From: Geoalkalibacter sp.
Lineage (GTDB): Bacteria > Desulfobacterota > Desulfuromonadia > Desulfuromonadales > Geoalkalibacteraceae
Assembly: GCF_030605225.1 (NCBI RefSeq)
Contig: NZ_JAUWAV010000007.1
Span: 1-64,000, forward strand
Length of the DNA stretch: 64,000 bases
Reading direction: 5' to 3'
The position numbers were made by a program, and so were the translations under genes. The notes beneath the pieces were generated by a model. The model made no database searches, was not told the origin of the DNA, and saw only the letters and a program-made list of their open reading frames with translations. Shown piece by piece: positions 52,896-61,577 of this stretch; within the stretch, counting starts at the first letter, position 1; every line of letters starts with the position of its first letter.

Positions 52896-53759
52896 ATGGA
52901 AACCAGCGAAAATTTTAATCCTACGTCGGCGAAAACCCTGTCGCGACGCACTTTTCTGGCTGTGACGGGCCTGGGCGCGGGGGGCCTGGGCGCGGGCCTG
53001 GGCCGCGGCTTCTGGCACGAGCCCCAGGCCGTCCGGGTCGAGCACCTGCGGTTGCCCCTGGCCAAAATGACCGGCGGCGCCAGGGTGCGCTTCGTCCAGC
53101 TCTCGGATCTGCACATCCAGAGCTTTGAGTCCTATCACCGCAAAGTGGCGGATCTGGTCAACAACCTGGCCGCCGATCTCATTCTCATCACCGGAGACTT
53201 TCTCGACCGCGAACGCAACCTCGCGGCGGTACGGCAATTTGTCGAGCTGTTGCGGGCGCCGCGGGGCATCTTCGCGGTTCAGGGCAACTGGGAATACTGG
53301 GCGCGCATCGAAGGGGAAAATCTGCGCCAGGCTTTTGCCCGCTGGGGCGTGACGTTGCTCATCAACGAGCGCGTCGATCTGTCCCTCGGCGCAACGCCCC
53401 TCTCCCTTCTCGGGCTTGACTATCCGTCGGCGGCCGACGCCCTGAAAAAGCTCCAGGCGCAGGCCGACCCGGCGCGCGTCAACCTGCTGCTTTCCCATGT
53501 TCCGGCGTTTGCCCACGACCTGCTCGACGGCCGCATCGACCTGCTGCTCTGCGGCCATACCCACGGCGGCCAGGTGCGCCTGCCGCTGATCACGCCCTTT
53601 TACCTGCCGCGTTTTTCCGAGCCCTTTGTCGCCGGGCTCTACCGCGTCGGCCCCGACACGCCCCTCTATGTCAACCGCGGCATCGGCACCAGCCTGCTGC
53701 CGGTGCGCTTTCTCTGTCCGCCGGAAATCACCCTCTTCGAACTTCAGGCCATGAGCTGA
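52896..53759 (+). CDS. Tat-exported metallophosphoesterase (YkuE-like)
   Basis: A 287-residue calcineurin-like phosphoesterase with a twin-arginine-type leader (LSRRTFLAVTGLGAGGLGAG). Metal motifs: SDLHIQ, ITGDFLD, LLSHVP and CGHTHGGQ. The fourth motif, normally GNHE/D, reads GNWEYW: the metal-binding Asn is kept but the catalytic His is Trp. Relatives hydrolyse phosphodiesters or UDP-diacylglucosamine. Substrate and activity here are uncertain because of the substitution. Confidence 0.83.
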   Translation: METSENFNPTSAKTLSRRTFLAVTGLGAGGLGAGLGRGFWHEPQAVRVEHLRLPLAKMTGGARVRFVQLSDLHIQSFESYHRKVADLVNNLAADLILITGDFLDRERNLAAVRQFVELLRAPRGIFAVQGNWEYWARIEGENLRQAFARWGVTLLINERVDLSLGATPLSLLGLDYPSAADALKKLQAQADPARVNLLLSHVPAFAHDLLDGRIDLLLCGHTHGGQVRLPLITPFYLPRFSEPFVAGLYRVGPDTPLYVNRGIGTSLLPVRFLCPPEITLFELQAMS

Positions 53760-53828
53760 AAAGCGGGCGGCGGCCGGGGGCATCCGGCCAAAGCCCTCGC
53801 CAGGCATCCGCGACCGTCGATAAGGCCG

Positions 53829-54842
53829 CTACCCGTGGCCCAGATAGCCGAGCAGTCGGCGGATTTCCTCCATGAGCCGATGAAAGCCCGCGCCGTCAAG
53901 GCTCTGGGCGCCGTCGCACAGCGCCTTGGCCGGATCAGGATGCACCTCGACCATGATGCCGTGGGCGCCGGCCACCAGCGCCGCCTTGCTCATCACTCCA
54001 ACCAGGGAGCGCTTGCCCGTGGCATGGCTGGGATCAACGATGATGGGCAGATGACTCAATTCGCGCACCAGGGGCACCACCGACAGATCGAGGGTGTTGC
54101 GCGTGGAGGGCTCGAAAGTGCGGATGCCGCGTTCGCAAAGAATCACCTGGGAATTGCCTTCGGCAAGAAGGTATTCCGCCGCGGCGAGAAATTCCTCGAT
54201 GGTGGCGCTCATGCCGCGCTTGAGCAGCACCGGATGCCGGCTGCGCCCGACTTCCTTGAGCAGGTCGAAGTTCTGCATGTTGCGCGCGCCGATCTGCAGG
54301 ATGTCGGCGTAGCGGCTCACCAGATCAAGCTGCTCGATACGCATGATTTCCGTCACCACCGGCAAGCCGACCTCATCTCCAGCCTGCCGCAGAAATTTCA
54401 GCCCCCTCTCGCCCAGACCCTGAAAAGAATGCGGACCGGTGCGCGGCTTGAAGGCGCCGCCCCGCAGGACCTGGGCGCCGGCGGCACGGGCGATGCGCGC
54501 GGCGGCCGACATCTGCTCCGGACTCTCGATGCTGCACGGCCCGGCAATAATGATTGGGGGGTGCCCGTCGCCGACTTTCAGGGCGCCGATCTCAACGACC
54601 GTGGATTCGGGGTGAAAATCCCGGGAAACCAGCTTGTAGGGTTTGCTGACGTGGATGCATTCGCGCACGCCCGGCAGGTTGCGGATGGACGTATCGTCCA
54701 CATAGCCCTGGTTGCCCAAAACCCCGATGGCGGTTCTTTCGCGACCGGGAATGGGCGCGGCCTGCAACCCCATGGCCTCGATGGCGTCCTGCACGGCGCG
54801 TACCTGCGCGGCCGTGGCGTTGTGCTCCATGACGATCAACAT
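53829..54842 (-). CDS. aroF: 3-deoxy-7-phosphoheptulonate (DAHP) synthase
   Basis: A 337-residue enzyme of the Bacillus/Thermotoga type that joins PEP and erythrose 4-phosphate to open the shikimate pathway. It has an N-terminal ferredoxin-like regulatory domain (about 1-75) and a TIM barrel with IIAGPCSIES, LRGGAFKPRT, FEPSTRNTLDLS, IVDPSHATG and GIMVEVHPDP. The N-terminal domain mediates feedback inhibition in this class. It is convergent with the metallophosphoesterase gene and followed upstream by the monoheme cytochrome, divergently. Confidence 0.93.
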   Translation of the reverse strand: MLIVMEHNATAAQVRAVQDAIEAMGLQAAPIPGRERTAIGVLGNQGYVDDTSIRNLPGVRECIHVSKPYKLVSRDFHPESTVVEIGALKVGDGHPPIIIAGPCSIESPEQMSAAARIARAAGAQVLRGGAFKPRTGPHSFQGLGERGLKFLRQAGDEVGLPVVTEIMRIEQLDLVSRYADILQIGARNMQNFDLLKEVGRSRHPVLLKRGMSATIEEFLAAAEYLLAEGNSQVILCERGIRTFEPSTRNTLDLSVVPLVRELSHLPIIVDPSHATGKRSLVGVMSKAALVAGAHGIMVEVHPDPAKALCDGAQSLDGAGFHRLMEEIRRLLGYLGHG

Positions 54843-55029
54843 AGATGCAATCTTCCTCCCTCATCAAAAATCGACAGTTTTCCAGCCTATCGGACCCGCC
54901 GGGATTTGCAACCCGCGGGCCGCGACTATTTCTTGCCGGTCCTTGCCTGTCGGCGGCGATCCGCTATGCTATAGCCCATGTCGAGGACGAATCGTCCGTG
55001 AACTCAACCAAAAAGGAGAATCGTCGACC

Positions 55030-55353
55030 ATGACCAAGGGACAACTTGCCAAGACTCTGACCCTCGCGTCCATCTGCGCCCTTGCCGCCGCCGCTCAGGT
55101 ATCCGCCGAGGAGGCGCGGGGACGCGAGCTGCTCAACGCCCTGGGCTGCAAAGCCTGTCATCAGCTCGAGGGCAGCGGCGGCAGCCTCGGCCCCGCCTTC
55201 GACGGTATCGGGCAGCGCTTGAGCGCCGAACAGATCAACAAGCAGATCATCGAACCCTCCAGCGCCAATCCCAACACCATGATGCCCAGCTACGCCCACA
55301 TCCCCGAGGAAGACCTCAAGGCCCTGGTCGAATTCCTGGCCGGCCTGAAATAG
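55030..55353 (+). CDS. Monoheme class I cytochrome c
   Basis: A 107-residue periplasmic protein with a signal peptide (cleavage near VSAE) and one heme site CKACH (about residue 40). The axial Met is in NTMMPSYAHIPEEDLKALVEFL. An AAAAAGGAG ribosome site supports the start. It is a small soluble electron carrier of the c551/c555 kind. A perfect terminator hairpin follows. Confidence 0.88.
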   Translation: MTKGQLAKTLTLASICALAAAAQVSAEEARGRELLNALGCKACHQLEGSGGSLGPAFDGIGQRLSAEQINKQIIEPSSANPNTMMPSYAHIPEEDLKALVEFLAGLK

Positions 55354-55374
55354 GCGCGGAAGCAGCCCCGCCAA

Positions 55375-55412
55375 CGAACAAAGGCGCGGCCTGATGGCCG
55401 CGCCTTTGTTCG
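55375..55412. terminator. Bidirectional terminator
   Basis: A 17-bp perfect stem (CGAACAAAGGCGCGGCC with its complement) around a TGAT loop lies between convergent cytochrome genes. Confidence 0.92.
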
Positions 55413-55442
55413 TCTAACCAGAGCTCGACCTTGCCGAACTCC

Positions 55443-56384
55443 TCAATTTTTCCGCTTGACCGGCAGGTCGTGCGGATTGAGGTGGCAGGTCAGGCAGTTG
55501 GGGAAACGCGTGTGCAGGTTCTCGCTGTGCGGCAAACCATGACAGGAGGAGCACTCGGGAATCTTGCCGTGCGCCGTATGGCAGACGCTGCAATTGACCT
55601 GACCGTGCTTGCTCGGCGTTTTCTTCCAGTCACCGTAGGCCTGGGCATGGCAGGCTTCGCAGGTGCGCGCGCCCGTGGTGGCGGTGAAGGCGATTTCCAG
55701 GGGTTTGTGCACCGGGTGACACTCGGCGCAGCTCGCCAGCTCCTGCCCGTCGTAGTGGGGTTTATGGCACTCGAAGCAGGAGGGCACGTAGCCGTGCTTG
55801 TCGTAATGGCAGGCCGTGCACCCGACCTGGGTGTGCTTGCTCTTGAACTGGGTGAGCTGTCCCGACGGTCCGGTATGGCAGTCACCGCACGCCTGAACGA
55901 TGGGCGTGCCGGCATAGGGGATATGAAGCGGCTTGTGGGGATTTTGGTGACAACCCAGGCAGTCCGGAAACTTTTCCCCGTGGGGCAGGGTGTGGCAGCT
56001 GGCGCACTTGGGCATGATGTCGTCCCAGTTCTGCCGCGTCGGATTGTAGGCGTGAAACACCTGATGGCAATCCTGGCAATCAAAGCGGTGCCTGCCGCCC
56101 TGGTCACGAATGGCGTTGAAATAGGTCGGATGGCACTGCCCGCACTGGGCCACCGTCAGGGGTTCGGGAACCACGTCATAGGGGTCGCCCGCGACGACGG
56201 GCGCCGCCTTGGGCGCGGGAGCCGGCGAGGGTGCGGGTGCAGGTGCGGGTGCCGCCGCCTTGGCGGTCGGCTCGGGGCCTTTGGTCTCGGTCCCGGGCAG
56301 GGCGCAGGCCGCCACGGCGACCAGGGACAGCAGCCCCAGCGCCGTCAGCAGTGGATGAAACATGCGTCTCTTGGTCCGCTTCAT
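55443..56384 (-). CDS. Dodecaheme c-type cytochrome lipoprotein
   Basis: A 313-residue protein with a lipobox-like AVAAC near residue 27 and an Ala/Pro linker (residues 40-70). Twelve CxxCH sites follow in about 240 residues: CGQCH, CQDCH, CASCH, CLGCH, CGDCH, CTACH, CFECH, CAECH, CEACH, CSVCH, CSSCH, CLTCH. One heme per about 20 residues is very dense packing. The end reads GLPHSENLHTRFPNCLTCHL. It is a paralogue of the next gene, three bases upstream. A membrane-anchored periplasmic electron carrier is likely; not matched to a named cytochrome. Confidence 0.85.
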   Translation of the reverse strand: MKRTKRRMFHPLLTALGLLSLVAVAACALPGTETKGPEPTAKAAAPAPAPAPSPAPAPKAAPVVAGDPYDVVPEPLTVAQCGQCHPTYFNAIRDQGGRHRFDCQDCHQVFHAYNPTRQNWDDIMPKCASCHTLPHGEKFPDCLGCHQNPHKPLHIPYAGTPIVQACGDCHTGPSGQLTQFKSKHTQVGCTACHYDKHGYVPSCFECHKPHYDGQELASCAECHPVHKPLEIAFTATTGARTCEACHAQAYGDWKKTPSKHGQVNCSVCHTAHGKIPECSSCHGLPHSENLHTRFPNCLTCHLNPHDLPVKRKN

Positions 56385-56387
56385 GGC

Positions 56388-57215
56388 TTAGTTCCCCTTC
56401 TTCGGAGCCTGCGCCGGCCAGTTGTTGAGGTCATGGGCGATGTTGTGGCACTCGCCGCAACTGGGGAAGCGCTGGTGGATACCCGCGGCGTGGGGCGTGC
56501 CGTGGCAGTCGCTGCACAGGGGCACCATCTTATGCTTGTCCTGGTGGCAGTAGACGCAGGCCAGAGCCTGGTGCTTGCTCTGGTTGGCGGTGAGCTGGGC
56601 GTAGGCCTGGCCGTGGCAGGCGGCGCAGTGAATGTTGGGCATCTTGTCGTCATAGGTCACGAGCAGCGGCTTGTGGGCCTGATGGCAGCTCGCGCAATCC
56701 TTCTGCGTCATTTCCTGGCTGTGCGGCTTGTGGCAGAGCACGCACTCGGGGATCATGCCGTGGGTGTCGGCGTGGCAGAAGTTGCACGCCACATCGTTGT
56801 GCGCGCTGGGATTGGCGCTGAGCTGCTGACCGATGGGGGCATGACAGGTAATGCATTCGGCCTTGAGCTCGCCCGAGAGGTTGAGCTCCAGGGGAGTGTG
56901 GGCATTGCTGTGGCACTGGCCGCAGTTGGGCAGCTCGAAGTGCGGATTGCCCGTATGGCACATGGAACATTTGGGAACGATGTCGGTGACCTTGGGGGGA
57001 TGACCGACATGGCAGTCCATGCAGCCCACCGCCGTCTTGTGCTTCATGCCCTTGGCTTCGATCTGCTGCGGTTGCGCCTCATGGCACTTGACGCAGTCAG
57101 AATTCGACAGCGCCGTCGCCTGAGCCTGCGCGGACGCCGCCGCGCCGATCACCAGGCAGGCCACCATCACCAGGGCGCGCCGAACCAAACCTTGCCAACC
57201 TTGCGTCCTTCTCAT
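56388..57215 (-). CDS. Dodecaheme c-type cytochrome, soluble paralogue
   Basis: The start at 57215 follows CAGGAGG. The 275-residue protein has a signal peptide (cleavage near AQA) but no lipobox. It also has twelve CxxCH sites: CVKCH, CMDCH, CSMCH, CGQCH, CITCH, CNFCH, CVLCH, CASCH, CAACH, CVYCH, CSDCH, CGECH. The spacing and the ends (GTPHAAGIHQRFPSCGECH) parallel the downstream lipoprotein, indicating tandem duplication. It is probably a periplasmic shuttle working with its lipid-anchored twin. Confidence 0.85.
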   Translation of the reverse strand: MRRTQGWQGLVRRALVMVACLVIGAAASAQAQATALSNSDCVKCHEAQPQQIEAKGMKHKTAVGCMDCHVGHPPKVTDIVPKCSMCHTGNPHFELPNCGQCHSNAHTPLELNLSGELKAECITCHAPIGQQLSANPSAHNDVACNFCHADTHGMIPECVLCHKPHSQEMTQKDCASCHQAHKPLLVTYDDKMPNIHCAACHGQAYAQLTANQSKHQALACVYCHQDKHKMVPLCSDCHGTPHAAGIHQRFPSCGECHNIAHDLNNWPAQAPKKGN

Positions 57216-57347
57216 TGCATTTTCCTCCTGTCTCCCGACTTCGTTAACAAAATTTCCCCGAAGGGAATCAGATCCCGGCATAAAAACACCAACAAGACGC
57301 GCGGCCCCTCGTCCCACGAAACGGACAAGACCTGAACGCACCTCACT

Positions 57348-57376
57348 TAATTAGCTTACCCTGCCGGCAAAGTCAA
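57348..57376 (-). promoter_or_regulatory. Possible promoter of the dodecaheme cytochrome operon
   Basis: On the minus strand TTGACT (57376-57371) and TAATTA (57353-57348) are 17 bp apart. The -10 match is weak. A GC-rich hairpin, CCCTGCCGG / CCGGCAGGG (57360-57386), overlaps the -35 region and may end the upstream FKBP transcript. Confidence 0.35.
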
Positions 57377-57455
57377 CCGGCAGGGCGGCATACTGCATAC
57401 AATTTCCAAGACCGATCCAAGGCCCAGGGAGCGGCCATCGATCGGGAAGTCGGCA

Positions 57456-58139
57456 TCAGTTGACGCTCAGCAACTCGACATCGAAGACCAGAGTGGCATT
57501 GGGGCCGATCACCTGCCCGGCGCCGCGTTCGCCGTAGGCCAGATCGGCGGGCAGGACAATCTTGTATTTGGCGCCTTCCTGCATGAGCTGCAAGGCTTCG
57601 GTCCAGCCGGGGATCACCCCGGAGAGGTTGAAGGTGGCGGGTTCGCCGCGCCCGTAGGAGCTGTCGAATTCGGTGCCGTCGACCAGAGTGCCGCGGTAAT
57701 GCACGGTCACGGTGCTGTCGGGACCGGGCTTCTTGCCCTTGCCGGCCTCGATCACCTGATACTGCAGCCCGCTCGCAGTGGTTTTGACGCCCTTTTTCTT
57801 GGCGTTTTCCGCGAGAAAGGCTTTGCCCTGCTCCAGGTTTTTCTTGGCCAGGGCTTCCTGCTGGGCGAGGTGCTGCGCCATCATCTCACGCTGCATGCTT
57901 TCCATGGCCGCCTCCATCTCCTCCTCGCTCATGCGCGAGGAGCCGGCCTGGGCGTCGCGCACGCCGGCGGCGATGAGATCGGCATTCACCTGCACGCCGC
58001 CCATTTTCAGATCCCTGCCCAACTGCTGGCCGAGGGCATAGGAAAACTTGTCCGCGCCCGATTCCAGCGGCTGGGGCTCGGCGGCGAGGACGGGTACGGC
58101 AAGCAGCACGCCAAGGAGCAGGACGACGATGCTTTTCAT
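57456..58139 (-). CDS. FKBP-type peptidyl-prolyl isomerase (Mip/FkpA-like)
   Basis: A 227-residue periplasmic protein with a signal peptide (cleavage VLA-AE), a helical dimerisation domain (about 30-125, KFSYALGQQLGRDLK...), and an FKBP domain (about 125-227). The FKBP domain has VTVHYRGTLVDGTEFDSSYGRGEP in outline, PGWTEALQLM, and LAYGERGAGQVIGPNATLVFDVELL. It catalyses proline isomerisation and acts as a periplasmic chaperone, possibly for envelope cytochromes. Confidence 0.9.
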   Translation of the reverse strand: MKSIVVLLLGVLLAVPVLAAEPQPLESGADKFSYALGQQLGRDLKMGGVQVNADLIAAGVRDAQAGSSRMSEEEMEAAMESMQREMMAQHLAQQEALAKKNLEQGKAFLAENAKKKGVKTTASGLQYQVIEAGKGKKPGPDSTVTVHYRGTLVDGTEFDSSYGRGEPATFNLSGVIPGWTEALQLMQEGAKYKIVLPADLAYGERGAGQVIGPNATLVFDVELLSVN

Positions 58140-58352
58140 GGAGGGAAAATCCTTTCGTAGGGAAAATAGGGGATTGTCGCTGGGGCAACCGCCGCGAAAA
58201 ATCGCGCTTGCGGCCCCGGGGTGCCCTTGTAATACCGCGCCGGGGCGGCCGCTGTCAACCGGAGAAAATCAGGGCAAAACAAACCTTTTCCGCCCAAGGT
58301 TCAGCGGTTGCACCCTGCCGGAAATCCTCAAGCAAGACTAACGAAACATGCA

Positions 58353-58380
58353 TTGACTTATGGGTGTGGTCCTCGATAAT
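58353..58380 (+). promoter_or_regulatory. Sigma-70 promoter of the heme-sensor kinase gene
   Basis: TTGACT (58353-58358) and GATAAT (58375-58380) are 16 bp apart, about 52 bp upstream of the GTG start. Confidence 0.6.
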
Positions 58381-58432
58381 AGGGGGCTAAGGATTTCGCC
58401 CTTCCTGAGTCCCCGGCCAAAAGGAGGCCAGC

Positions 58433-60034
58433 GTGCGCCATAGCCTGACCACCAAGCTGACACTGGTCGTCGGCCTCGTGCTGATGCTGGTCATGCTGCT
58501 TTTTGCCGCCCTCAACATCAAGACCCTCAAGAAGATCTTTCTCGAGGAAGCCATCCACGATGTCGACAACCTGAGTGAAACCCTGATCCGCTCGACCCAT
58601 TACCAGATGCTCGAGGACGACCGCAAGCGCGTCTATCAGATGATCCAGGAGGTGGGCACCCAACGCGGCATCGAACATATCCGCCTGATCAACAAGGACG
58701 GCGAGATCACCTTTTCGACAGAGCGCGCCGAAATCGGCGCCATTCTCGACAAGAACACCGAGGGCTGCAACGTCTGCCATGCCAAGGACACGCCCCTCAC
58801 CCACGCCTCCACCATGAACCGCAGCCGTATTTTCGAAGATCGCAACGGCAAGGAAGTGCTGGGCATGGCCAAGGCCATCTACAACCAGCAGAGCTGCGCG
58901 ACCGCCGAATGCCATTTTCATCCACCCGACGTCAAGATGCTCGGGGTTCTCGACGTCATCGTCTCCCTGGACGGCCTGCAGCTGCAAACCGCCACCTACC
59001 GCAACAACATCATCGTGCTGACCCTGATGCTGCTGCTGATTCTCGGGGCCTGCCTGACCCTGGTCACGCAGAAACTCATCACGCAGCCGCTCAACAAGCT
59101 GCTGGCGCACACTCACCGCATCGCCCAGGGCGATTGGGCGCTGATCGAACTGCCGAGCCAGGACGAATTCGGCCATCTGGCCGCCTCCTTCAACGACATG
59201 ACCCACAACCTCAAGCAGGCCCAGGACGAGCTGGCCCTCTGGGGCAGTCAACTTGAGGCCAAGGTGGAACAGCGCACCCATGAAATCAAGGAAATGCAGT
59301 CGCGCCTGATCCGTTCGGAAAAAATCGCCTCCCTGGGAGAGTTGGTGGCGGGCATCGCCCACGAGCTCAACAATCCCCTGACCGGGGTGCTCATGTTCTC
59401 CTCCATGATCGCCGGCGACCCGCGCCTCGATCCGGCCCTCAAGCCCGATTTCGACACGATTGTCCGTGAAACCCAGCGCTGCGCGGGCATCGTGCGCGGA
59501 CTGCTCGATTTCGCGCGGGAAAGCGTGCCGAAGAAATCCCTGGGCTCGGTGGAACAGATTTTGGAGCAGACCCTGGCTCTCGTGGCTCACCACAGCTCCT
59601 TTCACGACATCGAGGTCGTGCGCGACTATGGACGCACGCCCGACATCCTTGCCGATCCCAACCAGTTGGAGCAGGTTTTCATGAATCTGTTCATCAACGC
59701 CAGCCAGGCCATGGAGAGCGGCGGCACCCTGCGCGTCCAGACCCGGACCGCCAATGACCACGACTGCGTCAAGATCCGCATCAGCGACACGGGCTGCGGC
59801 ATCCCCGAAGAGAATCTCTCCAAGATCTTCGATCCCTTCTTCTCGACCAAGGGGCACAAGGGCACGGGCCTGGGCCTGTCGGTCTCCTACGGCATCATCG
59901 AGAACCACGGCGGCCATATCGAGGTGGAAAGCCGCCTGGGCGAAGGCACCACCTTCACCATCACCCTGCCCATCGGCAGCGATTACAAGCAGCCGGCAAG
60001 CGGCACGGAAAGCCTCCTCGCCACCGGCCTCTGA
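58433..60034 (+). CDS. Sensor histidine kinase with c-type heme motifs in its periplasmic domain
   Basis: The gene starts with GTG behind AAAAGGAGG. The 533-residue kinase has TM1 (about 10-28), a periplasmic domain (29-190), and TM2 (about 193-213). HAMP (to about 265), a coiled coil and a HisKA (LVAGIAHELNNPLTG) follow, then a HATPase (NLFINASQAME, DTGCGIPEENL, GTGLGLSVSYG). The periplasmic domain carries CNVCH (about residue 112) and CATAECH (a Cx4CH site, about 154), both able to attach heme c. That suggests a redox or gas sensor. It converges on an NtrC-type regulator, its probable partner. Confidence 0.85.
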   Translation: MRHSLTTKLTLVVGLVLMLVMLLFAALNIKTLKKIFLEEAIHDVDNLSETLIRSTHYQMLEDDRKRVYQMIQEVGTQRGIEHIRLINKDGEITFSTERAEIGAILDKNTEGCNVCHAKDTPLTHASTMNRSRIFEDRNGKEVLGMAKAIYNQQSCATAECHFHPPDVKMLGVLDVIVSLDGLQLQTATYRNNIIVLTLMLLLILGACLTLVTQKLITQPLNKLLAHTHRIAQGDWALIELPSQDEFGHLAASFNDMTHNLKQAQDELALWGSQLEAKVEQRTHEIKEMQSRLIRSEKIASLGELVAGIAHELNNPLTGVLMFSSMIAGDPRLDPALKPDFDTIVRETQRCAGIVRGLLDFARESVPKKSLGSVEQILEQTLALVAHHSSFHDIEVVRDYGRTPDILADPNQLEQVFMNLFINASQAMESGGTLRVQTRTANDHDCVKIRISDTGCGIPEENLSKIFDPFFSTKGHKGTGLGLSVSYGIIENHGGHIEVESRLGEGTTFTITLPIGSDYKQPASGTESLLATGL

Positions 60035-60039
60035 AATGC

Positions 60040-60074
60040 AAAAAAGCCGTCCTCCATGGGGACGGCTTTTTTTG
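60040..60074. terminator. Bidirectional terminator
   Basis: A 12-bp stem AAAAAGCCGTCC / GGACGGCTTTTT lies between the convergent kinase and NtrC-type regulator genes. Confidence 0.88.
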
Positions 60075-60094
60075 TCGCGAGCTCCGCAAGACGC

Positions 60095-61510
60095 TCAGAC
60101 GTTGGTGTGCTCCCGAATGGAAATCCCCTGCTTCTTGAGCAGCGCCTGGAAGTTGGGACGCAGCATGCCGACTTCCTCGGCCGCCCGGGTCACGTTCCAG
60201 TCGTTGCGCTTGAGCGCATCGAGCACAAAGGCGCGTTCCACCGGCATGACGGCCTGCTCGCGCACCTGGCGCTTGGTTTCCTTGAGTTCGTCGGCGGTGC
60301 GCGGCACGTAATGGCAGCTCATCCGCTCCTCGTCGCCGCCCCCCAGATGCAGTTCCAGGTCGTCCTCCTCGATCAGATCGCCGGCGGCCAGCACCACCGC
60401 GCGCTCGATGACGTTCTCCAGTTCCCGCACGTTGCCCATGAAGGGGTAGCGCTCGATCTGCGCCATGGCGCCCGGCGTCAGGCCGCGGATGTCCTTGCCG
60501 ATCTCCTGGGAAAACTTCTGCAGGAAATGCCCGACCAGAATCGGCAGATCGCCCTGGCGATCGCGCAGGGGCGGCAGATCGATGGGGATGATGTTGAGGC
60601 GGAAGAACAAATCCTCGCGAAAGCGCCCTTCGGCGACCAGTTCCTTGAGGCTGCGGTTGGTCGCGGCGATCAGGCGAATGTCGATGGGCACCGGCTTGGT
60701 GCCGCCGATGGGCACCACCTCGCGCTCCTGCAGCACCCGCAGCAGCTTGGCCTGGGTGGTCAGGCTGATGTTGGACACTTCGTCGAGAAACAGCGTGCCG
60801 CCGTCGGCGACCTTGAACAGACCGGTCTTGGTCTGCACCGCCCCGGTGAAGGAACCCTTGATGTGCCCGAACAATTCGCTCTCCAGCAGGCTTTCGGCCA
60901 GCGAGGTGCAGTCCACGGCGACAAAGGGCTGATCCTTGCGCGCGCTGTTGCGGTGAATGGCGCGGGCGACCAGTTCCTTGCCGGTGCCGCTCTCGCCGGT
61001 GATCAGCACGGTACTGTCGGTAGGCGCCACCTGAATGATGCGGCGATAGACCTTTTCCATGGCCTTGCTCTTGCCGATGAAGGAATCAAACCCCTGACGG
61101 TCCCTGAGCTCCTTTTTGAGATAGAAATTCTCCAGCAGCACCGCGCGCTGCTCGATGGCTTTTTCGACCCGGTCACGGATCTGCTCGGGCGTGAAGGGCT
61201 TGGCCAGGTAATCGAAGGCGCCGTTCTTCATCGCCTCGACCGCCGAATCGATGGTCGAATAGCCGGTGATCATGATCACCGGAACCTCCGGTTGAAGAAT
61301 CTTGATGGCCTTGAGGACATCCATGCCGTTCATCCCCGGCATCTTCAAATCGGAAATGACCAGGTGATAGTCGGTTTCCTGAAGCTTTTCCAGGGCCAGA
61401 TGCCCGCTGGGCGCCATGTCGATCTGATAGGATTCACCCTCCAGGGTGCGCCGGATGGCTTCCCGGATCACGGACTCATCATCGACTACGAGAATTCGCT
61501 TCTTTTCCAT
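60095..61510 (-). CDS. NtrC-family sigma-54-dependent response regulator
   Basis: The start at 61510 (MEKKRILVVDDES) follows GAAGAGG. The 471-residue regulator has a receiver (phospho-acceptor Asp54 in HLVISDLKMPG) and an AAA+ domain (about 145-380). The AAA+ domain has Walker A GESGTGKELVARAI, the sigma-54-contacting loop GSFTGA (usual GAFTGA), and Walker B GGTLFLDEV. A Fis-type HTH ends the protein (WNVTRAAEEVGMLRPNFQALL). It activates sigma-54 promoters from a distance. The convergent heme-sensor kinase is the likely cognate kinase. Confidence 0.92.
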   Translation of the reverse strand: MEKKRILVVDDESVIREAIRRTLEGESYQIDMAPSGHLALEKLQETDYHLVISDLKMPGMNGMDVLKAIKILQPEVPVIMITGYSTIDSAVEAMKNGAFDYLAKPFTPEQIRDRVEKAIEQRAVLLENFYLKKELRDRQGFDSFIGKSKAMEKVYRRIIQVAPTDSTVLITGESGTGKELVARAIHRNSARKDQPFVAVDCTSLAESLLESELFGHIKGSFTGAVQTKTGLFKVADGGTLFLDEVSNISLTTQAKLLRVLQEREVVPIGGTKPVPIDIRLIAATNRSLKELVAEGRFREDLFFRLNIIPIDLPPLRDRQGDLPILVGHFLQKFSQEIGKDIRGLTPGAMAQIERYPFMGNVRELENVIERAVVLAAGDLIEEDDLELHLGGGDEERMSCHYVPRTADELKETKRQVREQAVMPVERAFVLDALKRNDWNVTRAAEEVGMLRPNFQALLKKQGISIREHTNV

Positions 61511-61577
61511 GACCTCTTCTTGCTCCTTTGATTGCAAAACACCCAAAAAACCAACCCGATACCAATCATTTCATGCT

